DNA from: Ignelater luminosus
Lineage: Eukaryota > Arthropoda > Insecta > Coleoptera > Elateridae
Reading direction: 5' to 3'
NCBI GenBank assembly: GCA_011009095.1
Contig: VTPC01007174.1
Coordinates: 1 to 64,000, forward strand
Length of the DNA: 64,000 bases
Position numbers and translations under genes: made by a program. This document shows, in pieces, positions 12,828 through 23,800 of the stretch (the first letter of the stretch is position 1; each line of letters starts with the position of its first letter). A model generated the notes under the pieces. It was not told where the DNA came from. It ran no database searches and saw only the letters and a program-made list of their open reading frames with translations.

Positions 12828-14142
12828 TGTCCAGAAAGTAAGTTCATTTTTACTGGTAAAATAAAACAAATGTATATTAGGAAAAATAATTTATTGCAAA
12901 AGAATCTGTAGACTTAAAACTATTAGTCAACATAGCTACCACCATTTTGTAAGCATTTCTCGTAGCGTGGCACTAATTTTTGTATTCCTTCGTCATAAAA
13001 CGTTGACGCCTGTGACTGTAACCAAGTTGCAACATGTTCTTTAATCTCATCGTCGTCATTGAATTACTTGCCAGCGAGGTTTTATTTTAGGCTTAAAAAC
13101 AGGAAGAAGTCACTGGAAGCAAGGTCCGGACTATACGGTGGGTGGTCAAATTGTTCTCATCCAAATTGAGTCAAAAGTTGCTGTGTAAGGTTTGCAGTGT
13201 GGGGGAGAGCATTGTCATGAATCAACAAAATGCCGCTAGTGAGCTTTCCTCGGCGCTTATTCTGAATTGCACGACGCAGTTTCCTTAGCGTATCACAGTA
13301 AGCAATAGCGGTAATTGTTTCGCCCCGTGGTAGAAAGTCCACTAAAAGAACACCACATCTGTCCCAAAACACTGTGCACATGATTTTCCGGGTTGTCAAA
13401 TTCGGCTTCGATGTTGTCTTTGCTGGTGACGATGTGTGCCTCCATTCCATCGATTACCGTTTTGTCTCATGTGTCTCATAGGCTACCCAAGTCTAGTCCC
13501 CAGTCTTTATACTGTTAAGGAAATGGTCCCCGTCATTGTGATAACGAGTCAAAAATTCAAGAGCAGCACCTAGGCGTTTTTTCTTGTGATCCTCGGTAAG
13601 AGTTTTCGGTACCAAACGTGCACAAAGCTTTCGATATCCCAGTTTGTCATGAACAATTTCATGAAGGGATCGTGAAATTAGGGGAAATTCCATAGAAAGA
13701 AGAGAAATCGTAAACTTACGGTTTCCTTTAATTTTTTCATTCACTGCATGAACAAGTTCATCATTAACCAATGATGGACGTCCACTTCTTCCTTCATCGT
13801 GCACGTTTACACGGCCATTGTTGAATTTTTTTACCCATCTCACAACCATAGAATCACTCATTACATTCTGTCCATACACCTCAGAGAGCTGTTGATGAAT
13901 GTCCACTGGTTTCAAATTTTTCGCATTGAGAAACCGAATCACTGATCTAATCTCGCAATCGGCGGAATTTTCAATTACCTTCGCCATTATAAACAAGCAC
14001 TGTGACACGATAACAGCAGATAACTAACTCAAAATGGCGTCAATCGCTTAGTAACGATACAAGGTCATTGCCGCGCATGCGCGGAACTGCGATCGCATCG
14101 CTGCAACGGCGGGAAATAAAAAATGAACTTACTTTCTGGACA
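12828..14142 (-). mobile_element. mariner element B (DD34D), TA-flanked
   Basis: This 1,315-bp element is flanked by TA at 12826-12827 and 14143-14144. Its terminal inverted repeats begin TGTCCAGAAAGTAAGTTCAT and are identical for about the first 24-26 bases. It is a different subfamily from elements A and C, judged by its end sequence and protein. The transposase lies on the minus strand. Confidence 0.95.
12923..13987 (-). pseudogene. mariner B transposase with five in-frame stops
   Basis: The frame runs without any indel from ATG at 13987 (MAKVIENSADCEIRSVIRFL) to TAA at 12923-12925, 354 codons, the usual mariner length. Motifs are MVVRWVKKFNNGR and the DEGRSGRP linker (N-terminal domain), then TGD (first D), LLIHDNALPHTA (second D) and HPPYSPDLASSDFF (third D, spacing 34). 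Five premature stops interrupt it: TAG 13493-13495 directly after the first catalytic Asp, TAA 13454-13456, TGA 13157-13159 (probably an old Trp), TAA 13082-13084 and TAA 13064-13066. All can arise by single substitutions. The gene is dead, but its length is fully preserved. Confidence 0.93.
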
Positions 14143-14144
14143 TA

Positions 14145-15117
14145 GTTATATTTGCATTTATTATATGAAGTTGCTTGCTCTATGGGTTGTTGAATTGTTG
14201 TCTTTAGTAGGTTTGGCTTAAATATAGACCACACCCGAGCAAGAGATTTAGTGTTTTTTATTAATTAAATTAGCTGTTGAAAAGGTTTACCATTCTTAAA
14301 AAAAAATCCAACCTCTATAAAATAGCTGTTCCAAAAATGCGGCATTGCATTTTGGCCAAATATTGTTTTTGAGACGACTAAAATAGCAAAATCACGTGTA
14401 TAAAAACGGAAGATAAAATATTCCATTATTGTTTCTACATAGCAAAATAATTGGAAATGCATAGACTGAATTGACACCTACACGTTTATCGCAAGCAAAG
14501 TGATAGAAAATCAAACACATTCCTATCGTTTGGAGTTAAACACTAATAGCTGCTACAAGTAAATAACTTTCTAAATATTGTGAAAAATGCTTTGTACGTT
14601 TATGTATATTACTAATATTTAATGGAAACATGTCAAGTAATCCTTCAGATCAGTAAGAAAGTTATTAAAGTAATATTTTTATATATTTAACACTATATAA
14701 ATTTCGTGGTTAAATTTACAATTTTGACGTGTAAAAAAATAAATGTATTATGTACCACTTGATTTTTCTTATCTCTGTTTCTTTATTTCGACCGTAGTTT
14801 TAACGTACGTAGGTTTGCGAAAGTATTAAATTAGGTTCCTTTCTTTTTCAGGTGCAATAGTGGGATTGACTCCATTGTAATTATTTGAGTATCTAAAAAA
14901 ACAATCCCTGTTTTCTAAGTTTACCACAGCAAATGTTAGAAGGCAGGTTACCAACTATGTGCTTTATAAAATTGCTGGGAAGAGACAATAGTAACAAAAT
15001 TTTTCTTTTCTCAGAAAATTCTTATTCGGTGGAAGGCAAGTGGAAACAACATCAACGGTTTTTTAAAAAGAAATATAGATTGGCTAATGTTACTTATACT
15101 TAATAAAAAAAAACACA
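14145..15117. other. no recognised gene
   Basis: This is AT-rich DNA. The minus-strand open frame at 14265-14477 has no recognised motif. Nothing else is seen. Confidence 0.4.
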
Positions 15118-16257
15118 GACCATGTTACTTCGTCCCATAGCTCAGAGGAGTCAGTCTTCTCTAATCTAATGAGACAAAGAGAGGCAAAAGAAATGTAACC
15201 CAATGTTTTAAAAAGCATCGGTAGCAGGTCTACGTTCACTACAGTCAATAAAGGAATGTTCATTTGCGAGGTCGTATACCGTGGGAAAGCTCTAGCTTTA
15301 ATAATAGATCTCAAACTAGCAAAACACCAATATATGAGTATGAAGAAAAGAGCTAAAGATAAAAATGTTGACATATATTCCTCTTATAAAAAAGTTCTAC
15401 AAACAAAGAAACAATGTTTACTATTACAGAAACTATGGCAATTCCAAGGCTCATTAGACATTACCGTCAAATACCTATCATTATCTACAATAAAGTTATG
15501 TCGAATGTGTTAACAAAAGATGGTAACTGTTTATTAAAGATGTCTTGTAAATGGGGATTTAGTAGGTGCTGCAATCACTCTCCTTATAGGCAAAAATTCC
15601 TTGAGGACTTAAACGCAACAAACTCCGACTTGTTAATAATCTCAGTGGTTCCACTGAGAACGGTAGCTAAAATAGATTGTTTAGAAAATATAATAAACCT
15701 TAGAACATCTTCGACGAAATATTGTCCTTTAATAAGGTTGAGTTTGTGAAAGAATGTGATGAAGTTCCTATTAAAAAAGAAAGTAGCTACATTGAAGGTT
15801 TAGTTTCAAAGTTAAATCCAACCTGCATCAAAATTGACGTAATTGAAGCCATTGCTCATCATATATTAGTAAAAACGGCGATGAAAGGAAAAGTTGCTAA
15901 TTTTGTGACTGTTAATGTATTCATCTATACATGCTAGGTATGTAAAGCCACACCTGGGGGGCTGAAAAATATTAAACATGTTTCCCAAAAGATCATGTAA
16001 CACAACTTTCAGTTATGGACTGTCGACAATGGGTGCTTACATTCGTTCTTTGAGTGTATTCTACATACATACTACACATCGGTTACCGTTCAAGACTTGG
16101 GAGAAACGGGAAAGGCTAACTGAATGTGAAGCCAGAAAAAATGAAATTATAAATCAATTTAGGTAAAAAACTGTCCTCTTAGTAGATGTCATCAAATAAG
16201 TAAAAGGTTCTTCATCAAATACCCCGACCATGCAGCAAGAATCAAGAGTGTAGACAA
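15118..16257 (+). pseudogene. RAG1/Transib-like family relic, 3' truncated
   Basis: Several overlapping plus-strand frames, joined across frameshifts, give ordered pieces: KALALIIDLKLAKHQYMSM and NVDIYSSYKKVLQTKKQC (15285-15420); CKWGFSRCCNHSPYRQKF with VVPLR (15548-15660); RTSSTKYCPLI near 15700; VEFVKECDEVPIKKESSYIE and MKGKVANFV (15730-15905); VCKATPGGLKNIKHV (15939-15985); and LSTMGAYIRSL, RLPFKTWEKRER and VLLVDV (16010-16190). From memory this order matches a large arthropod family of uncharacterised proteins, usually with WGFDGS, a CxxC segment, LATLHAWIRFLE and GSTNDGNTARR. The layout resembles the RAG1/Transib catalytic core, including the (N/P)-R-P-S-S-T-x-x-C-x-P segment. The Asp of WGFDGS is Ser here and the C-terminal glutamate region is absent. 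The family match is a strong inference; the RAG1 relation is a weaker one. Confidence 0.6.
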
Positions 16258-16799
16258 ATTATTTAAAAATTAATTAAACATTTCATAAATTTCAATAATA
16301 ACATTCAATGATAAAAACTTAGTTTTTCCTGTTTAAAAGAATGCTATGGAATATCAGATCTCTGTTATGTACGATATTGGTCACTTCTAATTTGAATAAC
16401 CTTGCGTGTGTAAGCGGGCATACTGTATTTGTAACACAGATGTCAAACACATTTACTAATTATCGTCCCTGGTTAGCATTATGCTAAATTTTCACTTAAT
16501 ATCTATTTTAATATTGTACATAAAATTATTCCGTTCCGAACTTTAAGCTGTAAATAATTAATTCTCTCGTCTTCAATAAAGGTAAAGTAAGTCAAAAAAG
16601 TAAAGTAAAGAAATACAATGTTTGTCTCTTTCTCGCTCCCTCTACTGCGATTAAACAAAGTTTGAATACCTTAAAAATTAAATATACCTCTATTTTTCTC
16701 TATTTCATTATTTTTGTATTCTGAGGATTTTGTTGTTCAACTTCATGCAGTAGACGCGTAAATTTCGTTCCCTGACATTAAATGCAAATTAGTTCTGCA

Positions 16800-17446
16800 C
16801 GGTCATTCCAGTTCATGCCCGATGGAGTGAGTAACTTTCCCCATCTTTGCGTGTACCAATCAATGCAATAAGGTCGTCGTTCGGGCGAATAACGTTATCG
16901 AGGGAAACCGACGTCACGCGTTGGTCTCCGGTTTCCGTCGCTTCTCGCTCGAGAAGTGGGAAAAAGAAAAAAAGAAGAAGTCTGGCCTGAGCTCTCAAAA
17001 AGAACGCTGGCGTTTCGTTCGTTATATCTCGATACCTGGAGATTCTTCCCTTTATGAGAATAACAAAAGTTGCGAAATCCTCTAGTTTAGGATTGAGTTA
17101 TAGTGGTTATATCTTTAACCTACACCGAACACAGTTCTTCGGCGTGAAAAATCGTCGCGTCTTCTAAGCATTAAGTATAAAGTTTTCCCCTGGTTTCAGG
17201 AAGAAATATCGCATTTTTCGTCGTTTGCTTAATATCACGGTCTTGTGACTGGATAAGATAATCTCTAGAAGTTATTACTGCCACTATAATTATCGTAAGA
17301 ACTTTCCGTACCGTTCCGTCAAGCATTTCGGAACGTATCTGTACTTGGTTCTCTGGAATCCTCCAGCCGGCAGCTGTTAGACCCAGTTTCACCGTGTGTC
17401 GCTCCAGTGCGCAGAAAAGCCAACCACATTAGCTGCTCGTTGATTA
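16800..17446 (+). promoter_or_regulatory. GC-richer, CpG-bearing possible promoter/5' exon
   Basis: This stretch is clearly richer in G+C and CpG than its surroundings (for example around 16870-16960 and 17330-17420). It ends at a possible donor, TTA|GTGAGT at 17447-17452. Downstream on the plus strand come possible acceptors at 17594 (TTTCGCAG) and 18254 (TGTTACAG). That layout would suit a plus-strand gene start with a non-coding first exon, but no TATA box or initiator could be fixed. Decayed repeat DNA is the alternative. Confidence 0.25.
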
Positions 17447-18254
17447 GTGAGTGTAAAAGCCAGCCCGTGTTATTATCGCCGGACGAATTGGGATATGTTA
17501 TTAGCTGTAAGTTTATGTTTAAGTTATAACTATATTTTTGAAATTATCGAACATTTGCCTGCGTTCTTGATACAAACCATTTATGCGTTTCGCAGTATGG
17601 GTGAGCTGCGAGATCCCCATGCGCCTCACAATTTTGTTGCTACTATTTATTTAACTTAAAAATTTTAAGAAGTTGTTTTGCTGCCAGCAAAACCATAAAA
17701 ATTTAATGGTTAACTTTTAAAGTTTAATAAAACCGGTTGAGCCCGTTATACCATATTTAGCAACGAACCAGCTGTTTGTCTGTCGTTTTGCTTACGTTTA
17801 ATAATTTATCGTGTATTCATGTCAAACAAGCAAATACTTGTAACATATTTGTTAGATTGTGATATCTTTAGAACGCATTATATTATTGTTTAGAGTATCT
17901 TGTACCGAGTGATACTCAATGTTAGCATATACGAAGATATAACAAAAGGGACGCCCTCATAATATTTTTGAATTATTTGGATATAGATCACTGTGCATCG
18001 ATCCTCCAGGTCGGTAACGTATATTTTCTGTACATATCATCGATTATTATTCTTCTTGTGTATGTTTATATATTTACCTGTATTCGTGTTTGTAACTGAA
18101 ACTTGTTGTTTCCTGTTTATTTTGTGCCACTTTTAATTCGCTGTTGGGAACTCGTATTTAAATGTTTGTGATCATTTCGTGAGTGAATATATGCTCGACT
18201 ATAAGTTTACTTGTTGTTTCCTTGTGTCAACACACGAAATAAGATCTGTTACAG

Positions 18255-18313
18255 GGAACAAAAAGCTTTGGAAAACATCGTGGAGCTCTGCCTGCACAAT
18301 GGAGTAAGACGAA
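18255..18313 (+). other. candidate host coding exon
   Basis: This 59-nt segment lies between an acceptor (CTGTTACAG) and a consensus donor (GAA|GTAAGTA). In the frame starting at the second base it reads EQKALENIVELCLHNGVRR with normal-looking codon use, unlike the AT-rich flanks. I do not recognise the protein. The exon would follow the GC-richer block at 16.8-17.4 kb on the same strand. Confidence 0.35.
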
Positions 18314-18319
18314 GTAAGT

Positions 18320-19090
18320 ATTGTATTACCGATCAGCTGTCGCAGATGGACCCCATTTCCTTTCTTCGGCACCGAAGGCCAGGTCAGCCAATCAGTCTTA
18401 GGGTTGGCTGGTCATTTATATAGGCCAAAGATTACTAAGACTGGCGCCCTCTCCATTTAAACCCTTTCCGTTATCAATTTTTACCGAAGTTTCTCTTTAC
18501 GACGCGGCCCATTCTCCGAACCACCGAGCAAGCCGTTTCATAAGGCATATCTAAGTTATTGTATGCTACGTCACCTCTCGGAGTCAGTAAAGTCCGTTTT
18601 ACACGTAACACAGAATGCAGAACAGCATATTATAACCTTTTGAATTTATATGTAGGTAGTATATTATAACTTAGGGTACGTTTCACGTTAATATTCAAAT
18701 CAGTTTAGTAGAACAGAGTTAACGATAGCATTATTATTTAGGTAAATGTCTAAACAGTCTGCACAAAACAACAACCATCATATTCTATATTATTTTTAAC
18801 TACACACAATATTATTTGCAGACATTTCCTATAATATGATGTTTCAATTTTACATTCCTTTATCATTTTCATACTCAATACTGGTAAAGCTAATAATATG
18901 TCATTTAACACTGTAGGTAAGTTTGCACTATACTAATTGATGTAAAATAAAAACTTATCAAAAAGATAATAAAAGCATTAAATTAATTTTAATGCATGTA
19001 TGTTAGTGTATGTATTTTATGGCTGTTACAAATTCTTGGCATTCATTGTATTCTTCATGTACACAGTTGCTAAATTAGTTTGGAAAATCT
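18320..19090. other. no recognised gene
   Basis: A moderately GC-rich patch (18340-18620) contains imperfect inverted GGCCAGGTCAGCCAAT / GGTTGGCTGGTC sequences. The remainder is AT-rich and featureless to me. Confidence 0.35.
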
Positions 19091-19093
19091 TCA

Positions 19094-19218
19094 ACTTGGG
19101 CAAGACTTAAACCTGCGTTTTCCAAGGTTGCGCCGGACGTCTTAACCTCTACACCACCAAGTTGTGCGGTTGCAGTTAATAGGCTCGAACCATGACTCCT
19201 GGATTCTACACTACCATG
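19094..19218 (-). repeat. tRNA-derived SINE-like dimer
   Basis: Read on the minus strand, 19159-19094 looks like a tRNA body. An A-box-like GTGTAGAGGTTAAGAC is followed by a possible anticodon arm (TCCGG, 7-nt loop CGCAACC, TTGGA) and a T arm (GCAGG, loop TTTAAGT, CTTGC) that pairs fully with one G-T. Directly upstream on the same strand (19218-19160) a second unit has GTAGTGTAGAATC and a B-box-like GGTTCGAGCC. G instead of T precedes the anticodon, and the acceptor stem is not convincing, so a SINE or tRNA relic fits better than a working tRNA gene. Confidence 0.45.
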
Positions 19219-19578
19219 TTTCGTATACTATTACTTCAAAATTTAGAGCAAAATGGAATATTTCGTAATCGTACTCCCACCCCATATAAAAAATATTTAA
19301 TAAAAGAGGTTCTTTGATTTATTTTCATAAAAGTATACTAGTATAACCTTCCTGTTATAAGTTTTAATGTATATACCGTTTGTCCATTTTACATTGTGCT
19401 AAATAGCTGGGCAATACGATTTGCAGAGTCGTGTACGTGTGCCATGTTAGTGTATCAATTATTCTTGAGCAAACACAAAATAGTCAATTTTGGAGACGAC
19501 GTCATTGTTAGGAATAATCTTAAATGCAAGCATCGAATTTCCTTCTCGATACACTTTCTGATAGTGGTTTAATCTCTA

Positions 19579-20884
19579 AAGGGTTTTCCAATAAGAGGTG
19601 TTATTTTGAATAGCCCGCTATTTCGGTAGATGTCACTTTTGAAGCTATCATTTTTTGACATTTGACAAGTAGAAACTACGCCATTAATAAATATGGAACG
19701 ATACACGCTTCAACAACGCATTGAAATTATTAAAATTCACTATAAAAATGGTGAAAATTTGGCAGAGACGGTTCGTAAAACTCGAACATTTTTTGGGTCA
19801 CCGTGAAGCACCTTGTCGGACCGCAATACAGAAATTGGTGAAAAAATTCGAGCTCTTGGGACAAGTTAGTGATGTGAAGAATAAAACCCGTGCACGTCGC
19901 TCAAGAACAGCCGAGAATATTGCTGTTGTAGCCGAAAGTGTTAAAGAAAACCCAGGTTTGTCCATTCCTCGTCGTTCTTTGGAATTAGCCATTCCACAAA
20001 CGTCATTACACCGTATTTTGCATAAAGATTTGGGTCTTAAGGCTTATAAAGTCCAGTTAACACAAGAACTCAAGCCGGCCGATCATCAACAACGCCGTGT
20101 CTTTGCTGATTGGGTCGTTGAAATGCATGAAAATGATCCAGAATTCCATCGAAAAATCATCTTGAGTGATGAGGCCCATTTCCACCTCGGTGGCTTCGTC
20201 AACAAGCAAAATTGTCGGATCTGGGGCTCAGAAAATCCAAGAGTTATTGTTGAAAAGTCTCTCTATCCTCAACGTGTGACTGTTTGGTGCGGTTTATGGT
20301 CCGGCGGAGTCATTGGACCTTACTTTTTCGAAAATGAGGCTGGAGCAACAGTTACGGTGACTGGATTGCGCTATCGAGAGATGATTAACGATTTTTTATG
20401 GCCGGAATTGGATGGTATTGATCTGGACAACGTTTACTTTCAACAAGACGGCGCTACGTGCCACACAAGCAACGAAACCATTGATCTTTTACGGAAAAAG
20501 TTTCCGGACCGTGTTATCTCTCGAAGAGGTGATCACAATTGGCCACCGAGATCTTGTGATTTAACACCTTGCGACTTCTTTCTTTGGGGCCACGTGAAAG
20601 AGAAGGTCTACGCCAACAGCCCAGCGTCGATTCAAGACCTCAAAGATGGAATTCGTGAGGCTATCGAGGACATAGGGCAGCCACTTTGCGATTTGGTTAT
20701 GGAAAATTTCATGAAAAGGATATTGTCCTGTAAGCGTGGTCGTGGTGGTCATTTGCCTGATGTTATTTTCCACTATTAACGGCATACCTTCCTCTTTATA
20801 ATGAAATAAACATCCGATCATTTATATTAAAAAATGGCACTTTTCTTTGAATATCAAAATAACACCTCTTATTGGAAAACCCTT
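19579..20884 (+). mobile_element. DD41D mariner-related element, TA-flanked
   Basis: This 1,306-bp element lies between TA at 19577-19578 and 20885-20886. The terminal inverted repeats are identical for 31 bp, starting AAGGGTTTTCCAATAAGAGG. The transposase is on the plus strand and almost complete. Perfect ends and a single coding defect make this the youngest-looking element in the window. Confidence 0.95.
19693..20779 (+). pseudogene. DD41D transposase with one frameshift
   Basis: This is a transposase of the Tc1/mariner superfamily, about 361 residues long. The likely start is ATG at 19693 (MERYTLQQRIEIIKIHYKNG); that frame stops at a TGA at 19803. A single extra base in the T/G run near 19789-19797 explains the switch into the main frame, which is open to TAA at 20777-20779. 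N-terminal helix-turn-helix features (APCRTAIQKLVKKF and IPQTSLHRIL) precede the catalytic domain. Catalytic residues seen are LSDEAHF (first D, about residue 159), QQDGATCHTS (second D) and SCDLTPCDFFLWG (third D, with 41 residues after the second). That spacing marks the DD41D (rosa-type) group of mariner relatives. A shorter in-frame start at 19721 would lose the N-terminus. A sequencing error at the run could be the only reason it looks broken. Confidence 0.92.
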
Positions 20885-20886
20885 TA

Positions 20887-23800
20887 GTATAGTTACTATA
20901 TTTTAAAATAGTGGAAAACCGGACAATTTAGTATTTAAAAACATTTGCAGAACGACAGATTGATTTATTTCTGCAGACTTACATACAGTGACATTTAAAT
21001 CGGATTACCTAATACCTTTTTACCAGTATTCATTATTCAGTACCTGAGCCATACTTGAACTGAACTTTACTCAATAATACGACCTCGTACTTATACGTAC
21101 TTGACGCGTGTTCAGAGTAAAGGTAAACAAACAAGCGAAGTGACTTTAGTTTGATAACTGAGCATTTGCGCTAAATCAAGGCGTGTTTACCGAAATCAAA
21201 CATAGGCTCACTAAGTACTGACTACAAATACGAACATTAGCTACTTGGAGAAAAATCTAAAGCAACATGGACAATTCTGCCAATTTAATAGAACAAGACT
21301 ACATATAAGAGAGGGACACGCCAAAGATCAAAACATGGAGGTAACTAGGTTTTGCCAACAGTTTATAACAAACAATATTAATAGTATTTTCCCATATAGA
21401 GAAAGGAATGAAAACTGCAAATAAATGTTGTTCGATGTTAATTAGTTTTTTCAGCAGTACTAAATTGAAAACATAAATATAGTTCTATGAATGTTTTATT
21501 GGTCAGGACGACTTCCAATGTATTCTTCATTAAGTATAAAAATAGTAAAAGATTTTTCCTAAAGGGTAAAAAAGAAGACAGAAATTGTGAGTATGACAAA
21601 GAGGAGTAATAATACTCTTATTGTTTTATCCTGTGTAATTACTCATATTATGCTCATGGTAAATGTAAGAAAAAATTAAAATACCTTTTTCTAGTAGTGT
21701 AAATTTTTTAAAACGCGATTTATAAAAATGTACATATTATCTTATTAAAAATTTAATTTTCCAACATAAACATATTCATGAGTATATAATGTTACAAAAA
21801 TGTATTATGGTTAGAACGAATAAGAGTCTATTAAAAAGAATTTAGGTATTCTGATAACGAGTATTAAGCAAGAACATAAACGAAAATTTAACTTTTTGCG
21901 CCTGTTATCAAATGCAGAACATTCTAACGTGTTAAACGTCGTGTAATTCAATAATTAAACGGTGCCACAGAGTACCTAATATTCATAGACAATTAAATTT
22001 GATGTACTTAATCGTCGAGATGAGCTACCAAACGAGGTGATATTAAATCCCATCGTAAAAGCGTCCGACCATTTGCGTATAAAGTTACCTTATCGTAAAG
22101 TGTAAACTAAATTTCGTTTTAAAACTTCTCCCGCTAGTTTTTTGCGTAAGGTATTTCAATTTCAAGCTAGGTATTTCATCACAACTTTCCTGATATATCT
22201 GAAAGTGCTTCGTGGGAAAGAGTATCTGGTCGTGTATTACACCGAATAAAGCCGCGTTGCCACCGTCATCGTCTTACTTTATCCCATCTGCTAGATGTGT
22301 TCGAGAAGATTTTTTTGCCTAAACACGCAGTAAAGTTATTTGTAAGTTATTGAGTTTTAGGAATTTGTATCTTTTTTATCTTTGAAAATTGATGGAATCG
22401 AGAATTTCATTTATCTAACCGCAAACATTCAAAAGTGATTTATAAAAATAATCAGTTCGTGGTTTTCTTCAAAAAGTGTTTGGAAAGTACGAGGAAGTAA
22501 TACAAAAGATACTTTTTAAAGTTACAAAGACAAGCGCTCAAATATTAAAAAGAAATAAAACATAACAGCTCCAGAATAATCCATCAATTGATGTTGATTT
22601 TCCCTCAAAGCACTTGACTTTTGTTTTAAAGTTTAAATCGATAGCTTCAAGACCTAAAAGCAAAGTTTTTATTCTTTTCTTTTTGTCAGAGCAAAATCGT
22701 TTCGCTTAATTGCAAAACCGCTTCGTTTGTTGAATTTCTTGATCGTTTGTAATTGCTTGTAAAGTGTTTATTTTATTTAAAATTTTGTTTTAATTGGTTG
22801 AATTGAATAAAATCAGACTTGATTTTAAAAAAGAACGAAATGAAATTCTTTTGTAAACCCTATTCAAATGGATGGCTTTGTGAAAAAATAAGGAAGCAAA
22901 AAACAAGAAAAAACGTTTTGCTGCCGATTCATTCTTTAAGGAAAGTCGATCACAGAAGCAAATTGAAAGTTAGGTCTGTATGTATTATTGATAATCAGAA
23001 TTATATGTCCTAATGCAGAAAGCAACTGTAAGAAATAAAAGAACGTAGAATCTAATTTAGAAATAAATGTTGGTGTGAATAAGAGGTGAAATAAAAATGT
23101 GCAAGCAAGGCAACCAGGAAGGGACTTACCGATTTTTCCACCCAACCGCTGGAGTCCACTTGTCTCTGGGTCTGCTATCATATTCACAATCTTGAGAGAA
23201 AAGAGAGTAAGGTCTTTTTTCAGTAGAAGAAATTATTTTCCTTTTAGTTTATATTTCTTGAGGAACTTTACAATGTGGCACATTCTTTTATTGTCGTAGA
23301 GACCGGAAAACTTCACATTTGGGCCATGTGAACTAAAATTAATTATCTGTTGCAATGTTGATTACAACTACGTAGAACTGCTTGGTGTAGAGATGATAGT
23401 GTTTACGTTTAAATATAATCGATATTAATTTACCGCAAGCGAGGTCTCCGGAGAATACAAAACCTTTGTCATTATTCATGCATTAAGGGATAAGAATTTG
23501 TATGTAGAAATTGTTTGTTTTCCTTTGTCGGAGTCTAAGTAAGTGTTTACTGTTTGATGCCAAATAAATGGAATTTTTTACTTTTAGACGATCAAAACCG
23601 GTGGAATGTTGCTTTAGGTTTCGGTGTTTTATTTTTGTTTTTGTTTTATTCGTATTTACTCTACCTCTACACATGCGTGTATTTATTTTTCATTTTTTGC
23701 ATTTTGTCACTGCAGTATATCCAATGCAATCGTTTTAAAATTTATTTTGCTCGTTCACGAATAAAAATTCTTTGCGCCAGAAGGCGTTGTTGAAAAACGC

